Assembly (NCBI GenBank): GCA_902760845.1
Contig: CACWHX010000017.1
Span: 1 to 34,944, forward strand
Length of the DNA stretch: 34,944 nucleotides
Origin: Oscillospiraceae bacterium
GTDB taxonomy: Bacteria; Bacillota; Clostridia; Oscillospirales; Oscillospiraceae
Direction of reading: 5' to 3'
The notes below the pieces were generated by a model that worked only from the letters and a program-made list of their open reading frames with translations, was not told where the DNA came from and made no database searches. Made by a program: the position numbers and the translations under genes. Below, one piece after another: positions 12,965 through 21,579 of this stretch (the first letter of the stretch is position 1; each line of letters begins with the position of its first letter).

Positions 12965-13858
12965 TCATTCGACTTCAAATTCTACAATTTTTTTCAACCG
13001 ATAGCTCAGGCAGCTTTTCGTCACCGGGGGATAGGACAGCGCCGCGAGATCGGCCAGGCTCGCCTCGGGATTCGCAATGCGCAGCAGCGCCGCCTCCTGC
13101 AGCTTTTCCGGCAGCACGCCCAGTCCGCAGGCGCGCTCGATGCGGCGGATGGCGTCCATCTGCTCCTGCGCCGCGGCGACGACCTTGTCCGCGTTCGCCG
13201 TGTCGCAGTTGACCTTGCGGTTGATGGCGTTGTTCATGGACTTTTCCACCTTCGCGGACATGACGCGCATCGCCGCGCCCGACGCGCCCAGCGTCGTGAG
13301 CAGGTCCTCAATGGCCTCGGACTTTTTGAAATATAGGATATAATTCCCGCCGCGGCTGATCTCCCGCGGCGAAAAACCCATCTCCACGAGGATGGAATAC
13401 GCCTCACGGCTGACGCTGTAGTGGGCGGTGATGAACTCCAGATGGTAGTTTTTTTCAGGATCGGTCGCGCTCCCGCCCGCGAGAAACGCGCCGCGCACAA
13501 ACGCCCGGCGGCAGCCCGGCTCCTCCAGCACGCCGAGATTGATGTGGTGCGAGAGCGTGCGGTCGATCTCCGCGCCGAAGGCGGCGAAGATTTTCCTGAT
13601 CGTGTCCGCGTCCGTGACGGAAAACACCCAGCGCCCGCCGCCGGTTTCCGCCGGGGCGTCGAACGACGCGCCGAACGCGCGGGAAAACAGCTTCGGCAGC
13701 CGCTCGGCAAACGGCGCGCTCGCCGTGACCACGCGAATCTCCCGCGGGGTATAGATCTGGCAATAGAGCAGCACGCCGTAGGCCTCCGCCGCCGCAAGGG
13801 CGCGGCGGCCGACCGCCTCCCGGCAAAGCTCCGCCTTCACTTCTGACGAAAAGGACAT
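12965..13858 (-). CDS. whiA: DNA-binding protein WhiA
   Basis: WhiA has a LAGLIDADG-like N-terminal domain joined to a C-terminal helix-turn-helix. In Gram-positive bacteria it affects cell division and chromosome segregation, and in actinobacteria sporulation genes. The protein begins MSFSSEVKAELC, has FLAGGSATDPEKNYHLEF near residue 125, and ends in a helix-turn-helix (EASLADLAALSYPPVTKSCLS style). GGGAGGTCAGC supports the start at 13858. The order rapZ-yvcK-whiA is the classic conserved cluster. Confidence 0.96.
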   Translation of the reverse strand: MSFSSEVKAELCREAVGRRALAAAEAYGVLLYCQIYTPREIRVVTASAPFAERLPKLFSRAFGASFDAPAETGGGRWVFSVTDADTIRKIFAAFGAEIDRTLSHHINLGVLEEPGCRRAFVRGAFLAGGSATDPEKNYHLEFITAHYSVSREAYSILVEMGFSPREISRGGNYILYFKKSEAIEDLLTTLGASGAAMRVMSAKVEKSMNNAINRKVNCDTANADKVVAAAQEQMDAIRRIERACGLGVLPEKLQEAALLRIANPEASLADLAALSYPPVTKSCLSYRLKKIVEFEVE

Positions 13859-13885
13859 GCTGACCTCCCTGCAATCGAACCGCAT

Positions 13886-14890
13886 TTATTGATACACCTG
13901 CGTCTCCGCCCTGGCGCGATAGATCCACATCAGCTCGCGCGCGAGCGCGTCCGGGTCGTGGCGCACCAGCGAATTTTGAATCTGCGCCACCGGCGCGTGA
14001 AAGACCTCCACGCCCAGGGCATTCAGCGCGTCGCCGTCCAGGCGCACCGGCGCCGCCCCCTCGGCGGCGTAGAGGCGCAGCACCTGCTCCGGGATCGGCC
14101 GGTTGTTCGCCAGGCAGAGCGAGAACAGCCGCTCTCCCGAATGGTCGTAGAGCGCGCGGACGTGATCGGCGGCGGAGTAGCCCTCCGTCTCCCCCTCCTG
14201 CGTCATGACGTTCAGCACATAAATCTTCAGCGCCCTGGACTCCGCCACGGCGCGCGCCACGCCCGCCGTGAGCAGATTCGGCAGGATGCTCGTATAGAGG
14301 CTGCCCGGCCCGATGACGATGAGATCCGCGTTCCGGATGGCCTCCAGCGCCTCCGGCAGCGCGTCCGGCTGCTCCGGAAGGAGCCGCACGCGGGAAATGC
14401 GCCGCTTCGCGCCGTGCTTCATCCCGGCGATCTTCGACTCGCCGACGACCGCCGTGCCGTCGTCAAACTCCGCCATGAGACGGACATTTTCGTTCGTCAC
14501 GGGCAACACCTGCCCGGTGATGGCAAGCACGTCGCTCATCCGGCGCACGGCCTCTTCAAAGCTGCCGGAGAGGTCGTTGAGCGCCGCGAGCATGAGATTG
14601 CCGAGATTCTGCCCCGCAAGCCGCCCCTCGGAAAAGCGATAGCGCATGAGCTGCTCCATCGTCGGCTCGGTGTTTGCCAGCGCGCAGATGCAGTTGCGCA
14701 CATCGCCCGGCGGCGGCATGTCCAGCTCGCGCCGCAGCACGCCCGAGCCGCCGCCGTCGTCCGCCATTGTGACGATGGCGGTGATGCGGCCGGTATAGCG
14801 CTTCAGCCCGCGCAGCATGGTGGACAGGCCCGTCCCCCCGCCGATGGCGGCGATGCGCGGCTGGGACGGATAGTAGCTGCTCGCGTTCAT
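13886..14890 (-). CDS. yvcK: YvcK family UDP-sugar-binding morphogenesis protein
   Basis: It is related to GlmR/YvcK, which binds UDP-GlcNAc and supports peptidoglycan precursor supply during gluconeogenic growth. The N-terminal loop IAAIGGGTGLSTMLRGLK (residues about 13-30) and MADDGGGSGVLRRELD (about 42-57) are the nucleotide-sugar site. LIVIGPGSLYTSILPNLL near residue 190 is also typical. The 334-residue length is normal. The start codon overlaps the rapZ stop by 4 bases. Confidence 0.95.
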   Translation of the reverse strand: MNASSYYPSQPRIAAIGGGTGLSTMLRGLKRYTGRITAIVTMADDGGGSGVLRRELDMPPPGDVRNCICALANTEPTMEQLMRYRFSEGRLAGQNLGNLMLAALNDLSGSFEEAVRRMSDVLAITGQVLPVTNENVRLMAEFDDGTAVVGESKIAGMKHGAKRRISRVRLLPEQPDALPEALEAIRNADLIVIGPGSLYTSILPNLLTAGVARAVAESRALKIYVLNVMTQEGETEGYSAADHVRALYDHSGERLFSLCLANNRPIPEQVLRLYAAEGAAPVRLDGDALNALGVEVFHAPVAQIQNSLVRHDPDALARELMWIYRARAETQVYQ

Positions 14891-15750
14891 TCGTTTCTAC
14901 CCAAATCGCGGTTGGTGAACTGCACGTCCTCCTCCATCTCCCGCAGATGGTCGGCCAGCGCCTTGGCGACGGCCACGCTGCGGTGGCGGCCGCCGGTGCA
15001 GCCGATGGCAATGGTGACGGCATAGCGCCCCTCCTCGGCGTACTGCGGCAGGAGAAAATCGACCATGCCGCACAGGCGGTCGAGAAAATCCCGCGCCGTG
15101 TCGCTGCGCAGGACATAGTCCTGCACCGGCTCGTCCATGCCGGACTGGGGCCGCAGCGCTTCCACGTAAAACGGGTTCGGCAGAAAGCGCACGTCAAACA
15201 CCAGGTCGGCGTCGATCGGGATGCCGTATTTAAAGCCGAAGGAGACGACGTTCACCAGCAGGTCCCGCCGTTTTTTCCCGTCAACAAAAAAGCCGTGGAT
15301 GCGGTTTTGCAGCATGGAGAGCGTCAGCCCCGTGGTGTTGAGGATATAGTCCGCGCGCTCGCGGATGGGGCGCAGCAGCTCCGTCTCGTGCCGCACGGCG
15401 TCCTGGATCGAGCCGTATTCCGCCGCGAGCGGGTGCGGCCGGCGCGACTCCTTGTAGCGCTTCACGATCGTCGCCTCCGACGCCTCGACATACAGGATGC
15501 GGTAGTTCACGCCCATGTCGTGCAGCGTGTCGAGCGCCTCAAACAGCTCTGTGAAGCTCTCGGACGCGCGCACATCCGTCACCAGCGCGACGCGCTCATA
15601 CCGGCCGCGCGTGGCGAGGCACAGCTCCGCAAACTTCGTGAGCAGCGCAATGGGCATGTTGTCCACGCAGTAAAAATCCAAGTCCTCCAGCACGTCCGCC
15701 GCGCGGCTCTTGCCTGCGCCGGAGAGGCCCGAAATAATCAGAAAATCCAT
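14887..15750 (-). CDS. rapZ: RapZ/YvcJ nucleotide-binding protein
   Basis: This P-loop NTPase family includes RapZ, the RNase adaptor for GlmZ in E. coli, and YvcJ in Bacillus. Walker A is GLSGAGKS at residues 8-15. The C-terminal domain has DVRFLPNPFYV near 200 and the signature IGCTGGRHRSVA near 250. Its length is 287 residues. AAAGGAGAAG precedes the ATG. The cluster position links it to amino-sugar metabolism. The exact role in Firmicutes is less clear than in E. coli. Confidence 0.95.
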   Translation of the reverse strand: MDFLIISGLSGAGKSRAADVLEDLDFYCVDNMPIALLTKFAELCLATRGRYERVALVTDVRASESFTELFEALDTLHDMGVNYRILYVEASEATIVKRYKESRRPHPLAAEYGSIQDAVRHETELLRPIRERADYILNTTGLTLSMLQNRIHGFFVDGKKRRDLLVNVVSFGFKYGIPIDADLVFDVRFLPNPFYVEALRPQSGMDEPVQDYVLRSDTARDFLDRLCGMVDFLLPQYAEEGRYAVTIAIGCTGGRHRSVAVAKALADHLREMEEDVQFTNRDLGRNE

Positions 15751-15773
15751 AGACTTCTCCTTTTGACCGGTCG

Positions 15774-16691
15774 TCAGTCCCTTATGATCTTGACCTCCGT
15801 CTCCAGCTCGATGCCCGAGGCGCGGTAAACCGTCTCCCGGATATGGTCGATGAGCCGGAGCACGTCGTCAAACGTCGCGCCGCCGCGATTGACCACAAAT
15901 CCCGCGTGCTTTTCCGACACCTGCGCGCCGCCGATGGCGAAGCCCTTCAGCCCCGCCTGCTCGATGAGCGCGGCGGCATAGCCGCCCGCCGGCCGCTTGA
16001 AGGTGCTGCCCGCGCTCGGCAGCTCGAGCGGCTGGCTTGCGCGGCGTTTTTCGCGCAGCTCCGCCATGCGCGCGTGGATCGTCTCCGGATCGCCCGGCGT
16101 GAAGCGGAGCGTGCTGTCGAGGATCACGTCGTCCGTGTCGGAAAAGCGGCTGCGGCGGTATGAAAAATCATGCGCGGCCCCCACGGCCTCGCTCAGCTCC
16201 AGCGCGCCGTCCAGATACCGCGTGGAGACGACGATGTCCTTCATCTCCCCGCCGTACGCGCCCGCGTTCATCGACACCCCGCCGCCGAGCGAGCCGGGGA
16301 TGCCGTGGGCAAACTCCATCCCGCCGAGGCCAAGCTGCTGCGCCTCGCGCGCGAGGCGCGTGAGCGTGACGCCGCACTGCGCGCGCAGCGTATCCGGCCC
16401 GGTCCGCTCCACGGCGGCCATCTGCTCGCCAAACTGCACGGCGACGCGCGAAAGCGGCGCGTCCGTCACGAGCAGGTTCGTGCCGTTGCCGAGGATGAGC
16501 GGCGTGACCGCCGCAGCGCGAAGCGCGCGGCAGACTGCCGCCGCCTCCTCCGCCGACGCCGGCTGCACCAGCGCGCGCACCGGCCCGCCGATGCGAAACG
16601 AGCAGTGCCGGTTCATCGGCTCGTGCTCCAGAATCGTCAGCGCCGGAAGCTGCTCCCGCAGGCGGCGCACCGCAAATTCAAGCTGATCCAT
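15774..16691 (-). CDS. murB: UDP-N-acetylenolpyruvoylglucosamine reductase
   Basis: This FAD-dependent enzyme reduces the enolpyruvyl group to make UDP-MurNAc. The N-terminal FAD domain shows LILGNGTNLLV, GIPGSLGGGVSMNAGAYGG and YRRSRF. The catalytic Ser lies in PSAGSTFKRP near residue 230, and the C-terminal HAGFVVNRGGAT is conserved. Its length is 305 residues, normal for this type. GGGAGACGTTT precedes the ATG. It sits between hprK and rapZ with gaps of 22-23 bases. Confidence 0.97.
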   Translation of the reverse strand: MDQLEFAVRRLREQLPALTILEHEPMNRHCSFRIGGPVRALVQPASAEEAAAVCRALRAAAVTPLILGNGTNLLVTDAPLSRVAVQFGEQMAAVERTGPDTLRAQCGVTLTRLAREAQQLGLGGMEFAHGIPGSLGGGVSMNAGAYGGEMKDIVVSTRYLDGALELSEAVGAAHDFSYRRSRFSDTDDVILDSTLRFTPGDPETIHARMAELREKRRASQPLELPSAGSTFKRPAGGYAAALIEQAGLKGFAIGGAQVSEKHAGFVVNRGGATFDDVLRLIDHIRETVYRASGIELETEVKIIRD

Positions 16692-16713
16692 AAACGTCTC
16701 CCAGACAAAAAAT

Positions 16714-17667
16714 TTAGAATGACATCCCGTGGTCGATCCCGCGGTCGTGTTCGTCCGCCAGCGCCTGCGCGGCGTTGAAGCCCATGTTCTTCTGGCGGTT
16801 ATTCATGGCCGCAAGCTCCAGGATCACGGCGAGATTCCGCCCCGGCCGCACCGGGATCGTCACCATCGGCACCTTCACGTCCAGAATCTCGCAATACTCC
16901 GTGTGCAGGCCCAGCCGGTCATATGCGTAGCCGTCCTCCCACGGGGCCAGATTCACCACGAGATCAATGCGGCTCTCCGGCTTGACGGCGCCGACGCCGT
17001 AAATGCGCCGCGCGTCGATGACGCCGATGCCGCGCAGCTCCATATAATAGCGGATCATCTCCGGCGCGGTGCCGATGAGCGTGCTGCGCTGCGTGCGCTT
17101 GATCTCCACAGCGTCGTCCGCCACCAGGCGGTGGCCGCGCTTGATGAGCTCCAGCGCCGTCTCGCTCTTGCCGATGCCGGAGTCGCCCATGATGAGCAGG
17201 CCCTCGCCGAACACCTCCACGAGCACGCCGTGGCGCGTCACACGCGGCGCGAGATACGACGAGAGCGCAGCGATGACATTCGCCATGAATTCGGACGTGT
17301 CCTCCCGCGTGAGAAAGACGTTGCGGTCATACTTTTCCGCCATCTCCATGCACTCCGGGAACGGGTCCATCCCGTGGCAGATCACGACGCCGCTGATGGG
17401 GTGCCGCATGAAATCCTCGATGCTGCGGCGCCTTGCGTCGTCCGACAGCGTTTCCAGAAAGGTGCTCTCCACACGCCCGACAATCTGCAGGCGCTTGGGA
17501 TCAAAGTAATTATAGAAGCCCGCAAGCTGCAGACCCGGACGGTTGACGTCCATCGTCTCGATCTGCTGCCGGGCGTAATTCGCGCTGGCGTGCAGCACCG
17601 TCAGCCCCTGCTCCTCGGCGACCGCCTTGAGCGATACGGTATATTTCTGCTTCTGGCTCATGTGCAT
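16714..17667 (-). CDS. hprK: HPr kinase/phosphorylase
   Basis: This bifunctional sensor phosphorylates HPr on Ser46 and reverses it by phosphorolysis, controlling carbon catabolite repression. The Walker A motif GDSGIGKS lies near residue 155 and is followed by ALELIKRGHRLVADDAVEI. The family signature with ARRIYGVGAVK is near residue 215. Its length of 317 residues is normal. Two ATGs lie 6 bases apart (17667 and 17661). GGGAG lies 4 bases from the first and 10 from the second, so the second (MSQKQK) is also plausible. It is the first gene of the six-gene operon. Confidence 0.96.
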   Translation of the reverse strand: MHMSQKQKYTVSLKAVAEEQGLTVLHASANYARQQIETMDVNRPGLQLAGFYNYFDPKRLQIVGRVESTFLETLSDDARRRSIEDFMRHPISGVVICHGMDPFPECMEMAEKYDRNVFLTREDTSEFMANVIAALSSYLAPRVTRHGVLVEVFGEGLLIMGDSGIGKSETALELIKRGHRLVADDAVEIKRTQRSTLIGTAPEMIRYYMELRGIGVIDARRIYGVGAVKPESRIDLVVNLAPWEDGYAYDRLGLHTEYCEILDVKVPMVTIPVRPGRNLAVILELAAMNNRQKNMGFNAAQALADEHDRGIDHGMSF

Positions 17668-17718
17668 CGCGCTCCCTTCCGCGGCGCGGCGCCGCGTCCG
17701 CTTCGTTCCTGTTGTTCT

Positions 17719-17747
17719 ATTTTACCCAAACTGCAGGCGTTTGGCAA
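17719..17747 (-). promoter_or_regulatory. Promoter of the hprK-dnaE operon
   Basis: On the minus strand, TTGCCA (17742-17747), 17 bases, then TAAAAT (17719-17724), about 50 bases ahead of hprK. It is the only recognisable promoter before the six compact genes hprK to dnaE. Confidence 0.65.
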
Positions 17748-17809
17748 TGGGTTTTCCGCATTCACGCAAACACGCCGCAGCAAAATCAAGAAGAAATTGC
17801 GAAAATATC

Positions 17810-17838
17810 TTGCAATTGCCGCGCCGTTCTGCTATGAT
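17810..17838 (+). promoter_or_regulatory. Promoter of rpmB
   Basis: TTGCAA (17810-17815), 17 bases, TATGAT (17833-17838), about 48 bases before the rpmB start. It lies back to back with the hprK promoter. Confidence 0.75.
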
Positions 17839-17867
17839 AGATAAGCTGTTCTCGCAGACAAACCAGT

Positions 17868-17886
17868 AAGGAGGTGCTTCAGCACC
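17868..17886 (+). promoter_or_regulatory. rpmB ribosome binding site followed by a small hairpin
   Basis: AAGGAGG (17868-17874) is separated from the ATG (17887) by 12 bases, which is long. The interval contains GGTGCT-TC-AGCACC (17873-17886), a perfect 6-bp inverted repeat ending at the start codon and overlapping the last bases of the ribosome binding site. Folding would shorten the effective spacing or occlude the site. Regulation is inferred only. Confidence 0.55.
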
Positions 17887-18075
17887 ATGGCAAAATGTGA
17901 ATTTTGCGACAAGGGCGTTTCCTTCGGTATTCAGGTGAGCCACTCGCACAGGCGCTCCAACCGCATGTGGAAGCCCAATGTGAAGCGCGTCAAGGCCATC
18001 GTGGACGGCAGCCCGAAACACGTCTACGCATGCACCCGCTGCCTCCGCAGCGGCAAGGTAACACGCGCTGTGTGA
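17887..18075 (+). CDS. rpmB: 50S ribosomal protein L28, zinc-binding form
   Basis: This 62-residue ribosomal protein begins MAKCEFCDKGV and contains SHSHRRSNRMWKPNVKRVKA. Cys4 and Cys7, with the pair in VYACTRCLRS, form a CxxC...CxxC zinc site (the C+ form). The length is normal for this form. It has its own promoter and terminator and is monocistronic. Confidence 0.97.
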   Translation: MAKCEFCDKGVSFGIQVSHSHRRSNRMWKPNVKRVKAIVDGSPKHVYACTRCLRSGKVTRAV

Positions 18076-18097
18076 ATTGCATCATTGCACCGAACAA

Positions 18098-18126
18098 GGC
18101 TTGCCCCGACCAGGGCGAGCCTTTTT
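18098..18126 (+). terminator. Terminator of rpmB
   Basis: GGCTTGCCC and GGGCGAGCC pair (one G-T) around 6 bases and are followed directly by TTTTT. It lies 22 bases after the rpmB stop. Confidence 0.88.
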
Positions 18127-18137
18127 CGTTGGCGGCG

Positions 18138-18169
18138 CGCCGCCCCGGCAGAGCCGGGGCGGCGTTTTT
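18138..18169 (+). terminator. Second, perfect terminator hairpin after rpmB
   Basis: CGCCGCCCCGGC (18138-18149) and GCCGGGGCGGCG (18153-18164) pair perfectly around AGA and are followed by TTTTT. It backs up the first terminator, and its stem also lies just past the stop of the opposing LtaS-like gene. Confidence 0.85.
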
Positions 18170-18178
18170 GATTTGGTT

Positions 18179-20071
18179 TTAGTAAAGCTCCGCAACGTGG
18201 CGTTTGCGATAAAACTGCGCGATCAGCAGTCTTTGCAACTGCTCTTCCGTTTGCCCGGAAAGCGATCTTGTCACCACGCCGTTTTCGACATAGAAGCCGT
18301 CTGTGTTGACAACCGGTACGCTTTCCATAAGCTCGCCCGCCAGCTGCATATAGGCGTCGCCGCCGCCCCAGCCGCACTGCTGAAACAGGACGTTCATCAG
18401 AAAGCAGGGGCTCACGTCCGGCCCCTCGCCCACAAAGTCGCCGTCAAGAAGCGCCCTGGCGGCGTCATTCGCCCAGATGAGATACCGCGTGCCGTAATAC
18501 TGATAGAAGCCCTCCTCCGTCGAGGTGTCCAGATTGATCCCCAGCTCTTTATAGACGCTGTTGTTGCCGAGCCACGGATTATGGTCGCCGAACACGACCA
18601 GGACGACCGGGTCGTCCTCCGCGCGCAGGGCGTCAACCAGCGCCGAAAGCTGCGCCGCGGTATCCCTGACCGAGCCGAGGTAATTGTTCAGGATATAATA
18701 GGTCTCCTCGCTCACGCCGTCGCCGTGCCAGCACTCCTCTCCCCAGAGCAGCTTCGTCTCGGAATAGGGGCCATGCCCCTGGTAGGTGACGGAGAAATTG
18801 AAATACGGCGTGCCCTTGTCGCGCGCCTGATAGAGCTCCAAAAGATCGGACAGAAAGATCGCGTCGTCGGCCATGGCGTCGTTCGCGAGCGCGGCGTAGC
18901 GGTTTTCGTAGAACCAGTAGCGGTCGAAGCCCAGGTAGGAATTGACGTTCACCCGGTTGTAAAACGACTCATAGCAGGGATGCCCGCCCTCGGTATCGTA
19001 CCCCTGTCCTTTGAAATAGCGCACATAGGACCCCGTATCGTGCCGGAAGTCCTCCACTGCGGTGTCGCCGGTCAGAAAGCCCCGCTCCGTGTCCACCGTT
19101 CCGCCCGCGAAGATGTTGGTGACGAGGCGGCCGCAATAGCTCTCGCGCTCCAGCTGGTGGTAGGCCGCGTATACGCTCTCGTCAATATCCGAAAAGCCGA
19201 TCCTCGTGAAGTCGTTGAACGCCTCCAGCTGGATCCCGATCACGTTTGCCTTCTTGTCGTCCGGGATGTTCTCCGGCGTATAGGACGTGAGCAGCGCGCG
19301 CGCAGCGCTGTCGGAATACCCGGCGGGCCTGGACGGAAGCGCCTCGGATACGCTGTGCAGAAACGGGTAGACAAAGCCGCGCGAGAGATAAGCCTGCGTC
19401 GCGATCCAGGGGTTGATGTACGTGTCGTTGGCCGTTTTGCGGTCATAAACGTCCGCGCTCGTGTACGCCCGGCTCAGCGGAAGGATGCTCAGCGCCAGCA
19501 GCAGCACGACGCACAGGCGCGTTTTGCCGCGCGGCCGGCCGCGGACGCAGAAGAACAGAAAAACCGCTCCGGCCACGGTGCACCCGACGCAAAACCAGAG
19601 GCGCGTGTCAAATTCGATCTTGTAGCTGCCGGTAAACTGCAGCGCCATCCCAATGTCCACGACATCGGAAAATTTGAATGGATCGTCCCGGAACAGCAGC
19701 TTGAAGTAATTCCCGGCCGAGGCAAGAAACACGGGGACTCCCGCCGCCAGAAAGGCGATCCACGCGCGGCCGATCAGGCAGTACAGCAGCGCCGTCAGCA
19801 GCATCACCGGGAGCAGATTCAGCAAAATGATGCTCGGATGGTCAAAATAGCTCCAGAATATTTCGTGGGGATAGCGGCCGATGGCCAGCCGCAGGCTGAG
19901 CAGGCCGCACCCCGCGCCCGAGGCGAGCACAAAAAACCAGTTCCAGAGCCAAAACAGAACCGGATGCTCCGCGCTGCCGGTCTGAAACAAAAAGAAGCCG
20001 CGGCGCGCCGCCGCAGCCGGCGCGGCGGCCTGCGCGTGGTCGATCGGTCTTTCGGTTGTCGCTGTCGGCAT
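18179..20071 (-). CDS. LTA synthase family membrane sulfatase
   Basis: The protein has 630 residues. About five hydrophobic segments lie in residues 40-215, followed by an extracellular alkaline-phosphatase/sulfatase-fold domain from about 270. Conserved pieces are NVIGIQLEAFNDF, the nucleophile region GGTVDTERGFLTG, GYDTEGGHP and FGDHNPWLG (metal ligands). LtaS-type enzymes transfer glycerol phosphate from phosphatidylglycerol to build lipoteichoic acid. Other members make or modify phosphoglycerol on glycans, so the exact acceptor is not certain. The ribosome binding site is weak (GAGAAAG). A palindrome overlaps its promoter. Confidence 0.88.
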   Translation of the reverse strand: MPTATTERPIDHAQAAAPAAAARRGFFLFQTGSAEHPVLFWLWNWFFVLASGAGCGLLSLRLAIGRYPHEIFWSYFDHPSIILLNLLPVMLLTALLYCLIGRAWIAFLAAGVPVFLASAGNYFKLLFRDDPFKFSDVVDIGMALQFTGSYKIEFDTRLWFCVGCTVAGAVFLFFCVRGRPRGKTRLCVVLLLALSILPLSRAYTSADVYDRKTANDTYINPWIATQAYLSRGFVYPFLHSVSEALPSRPAGYSDSAARALLTSYTPENIPDDKKANVIGIQLEAFNDFTRIGFSDIDESVYAAYHQLERESYCGRLVTNIFAGGTVDTERGFLTGDTAVEDFRHDTGSYVRYFKGQGYDTEGGHPCYESFYNRVNVNSYLGFDRYWFYENRYAALANDAMADDAIFLSDLLELYQARDKGTPYFNFSVTYQGHGPYSETKLLWGEECWHGDGVSEETYYILNNYLGSVRDTAAQLSALVDALRAEDDPVVLVVFGDHNPWLGNNSVYKELGINLDTSTEEGFYQYYGTRYLIWANDAARALLDGDFVGEGPDVSPCFLMNVLFQQCGWGGGDAYMQLAGELMESVPVVNTDGFYVENGVVTRSLSGQTEEQLQRLLIAQFYRKRHVAELY

Positions 20072-20106
20072 AAAAACACGTTCTTTCTCTGTGAGGAATA
20101 CATAAG

Positions 20107-20124
20107 ATTTAAGAATTCTTAAAT
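20107..20124. promoter_or_regulatory. Perfect 18-bp palindrome, likely operator of the LtaS-like gene
   Basis: ATTTAAGAATTCTTAAAT is a perfect palindrome directly next to the -10 box of the minus-strand promoter, so it covers the expected transcription start. That is a classic repressor position. It is strikingly AT-rich in this GC-rich region. The binding protein is unknown. Confidence 0.6.
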
Positions 20125-20153
20125 ATGATATTCTTTTTTCATTTTCCTGTCAA
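20125..20153 (-). promoter_or_regulatory. Promoter of the LtaS-like gene
   Basis: On the minus strand, TTGACA (20148-20153), 17 bases, TATCAT (20125-20130). The leader to the start at 20071 is about 45 bases. Confidence 0.75.
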
Positions 20154-20185
20154 CCTCGCGGCGAAAAGCCGCGTCGGCGTGGCAT

Positions 20186-20214
20186 TTACAATCGCACGCG
20201 CGCCGTGGTATACT
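20186..20214 (+). promoter_or_regulatory. Promoter of the NUDIX gene
   Basis: TTACAA (20186-20191), 17 bases, TATACT (20209-20214), about 29 bases before the start at 20243. Confidence 0.72.
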
Positions 20215-20242
20215 ATTCAAAACCCTTGGGAGGCGTGACGGG

Positions 20243-20719
20243 ATGCTGAACACTACGCTCTGCTATATCGAGCGCGACGGCAAATATCTGATGCTGCACC
20301 GCGTCAAAAAGGAGAACGATCTCAACCACGACAAGTGGGTCGGCGTCGGCGGCAAGTTTGAGCCCGACGAGAGTCCGGATGAGTGCCTGCTGCGCGAGGT
20401 ACGCGAGGAGACCGGGCTTACGCTCACGGACTATCGCTGCCGGGGGATCATCACCTTCGTCTCCGACAGATGGGAAACCGAATATATGTATCTTTACACC
20501 GCCGCGGGCTTCACCGGCACGCTCACGGATTGCGACGAGGGCACGCTGGAGTGGGTGGACAAGGCCGCGGCGGCCCGGCTCCCGTCTTGGGAGGGCGACA
20601 GGATCTTCTTTCGCCTGCTGGAGGAGGACGCACCGTTTTTCTCGCTGAAGCTCTGCTACGAGGGCGACGCGCTCGTCTACGCCGCGCTGAACGGCGCCGC
20701 GCTCCAGATCGGGAAATGA
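20243..20719 (+). CDS. NUDIX hydrolase (MutT-like)
   Basis: This 158-residue protein resembles 8-oxo-dGTP diphosphatase-type NUDIX enzymes. The Nudix box is complete: GGKFEPDESPDECLLREVREETGL (about residues 36-59) with the REVREETG core. The start MLNTTLCYIERDGKYLMLHR is typical of the MutT/YtkD-like group. GGGAGGCGTGACGGG precedes the ATG. The substrate cannot be fixed from sequence. It has its own promoter. Confidence 0.9.
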   Translation: MLNTTLCYIERDGKYLMLHRVKKENDLNHDKWVGVGGKFEPDESPDECLLREVREETGLTLTDYRCRGIITFVSDRWETEYMYLYTAAGFTGTLTDCDEGTLEWVDKAAAARLPSWEGDRIFFRLLEEDAPFFSLKLCYEGDALVYAALNGAALQIGK

Positions 20720-20753
20720 CCACGCGGCGCCGTGCAGGATTGCCGCTTCGGAC

Positions 20754-20782
20754 TTGCATTTCTCGCCGATCATGATTATAAT
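20754..20782 (+). promoter_or_regulatory. Promoter of the first TetR gene
   Basis: TTGCAT (20754-20759), 17 bases, TATAAT (20777-20782). The leader to 20902 is about 110 bases and contains CCATATTATGG near 20808, an imperfect palindrome that could be an operator. No other gene was seen in 20720-20901. Confidence 0.7.
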
Positions 20783-20901
20783 ATGGGTGCTGTGTATTCA
20801 CAACAGCCATATTATGGTTCTCCGCGCCCGCGCGGTTTCGTTCGCGGCGGCGCGCGTGGAGATGACCTGCATAAAAGGAGAAAGCGGCACGCGGAAACAC
20901 T

Positions 20902-21558
20902 ATGGGAAGGAAAAAATATACCGCCGACGAGCGGGTCCGCATGGTTTCCATGTTCATTGAAAAGACGCGGGAGATCATCGAAACGGAAGGCATCGACCAG
21001 GTCACCATACGCAAAATCGCCCGCCTGTGCGGGTATAACAGCGCGACCTTATACCACTACTTCCGGGATGTGGACGAGCTGATTACGCTCTCCTGCATGA
21101 GTTATCTGGAAGACTACTGCCGCAGCTGGGCCGAGGAGCTGCGCGTGGAGCGCTCCTCCTATGAGACCTATCTGCTCACCTGGGCGCTGTTTTGTCGCTA
21201 CGCCTTCGCGCAGCCGCACATCTTTCAGCGCATCTTTTTTTACCCGCACAGCTGGCCGCTCGGAGAGATCATCCGGTCCTACTATGACCTGTTCCCCGAA
21301 CAGCTGGAGAATATCAGTGGGGCGGTCTATGGAATGCTGACGGGCGGCTCGCTGGTGGAGCGCGAGCTGTTCGTGCTCGAGCCGCTGGCCGACGAGGGGC
21401 TGGTCCGCCCGGAGGATGTCATGATGATCGCCGTCATGGCGGTGTATCACTTCAGCAGCCTCCTGGAGGAAAAATGTCGAAGTGGCGACGCCGCGGATAA
21501 CGCGCAGCTCACGGAAAGCCAGGTGTCCGCCGTGCGGTTTCTCGTCGGAAAGAAATAA
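20902..21558 (+). CDS. TetR/AcrR family regulator, paralogue 1
   Basis: This 218-residue regulator starts MGRKKYTADERVRMV and has an N-terminal helix-turn-helix (VTIRKIARLCGYNSATLYHYF, about residues 33-53). It is followed by a ligand-binding domain rich in aromatic residues. It closely resembles the TetR at 26679-27347 across the N-terminal 70 residues (IRKxAR.CG..SA.LY.YF...DEL) and in the YAFAxPxIFxxxFF segment. The two flank the selenium genes. The AAAGGAGAAAG sequence is rather far from the ATG. It ends at a strong terminator. Confidence 0.9.
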   Translation: MGRKKYTADERVRMVSMFIEKTREIIETEGIDQVTIRKIARLCGYNSATLYHYFRDVDELITLSCMSYLEDYCRSWAEELRVERSSYETYLLTWALFCRYAFAQPHIFQRIFFYPHSWPLGEIIRSYYDLFPEQLENISGAVYGMLTGGSLVERELFVLEPLADEGLVRPEDVMMIAVMAVYHFSSLLEEKCRSGDAADNAQLTESQVSAVRFLVGKK

Positions 21559-21579
21559 GAAAACAAGCCAAAAACAACG

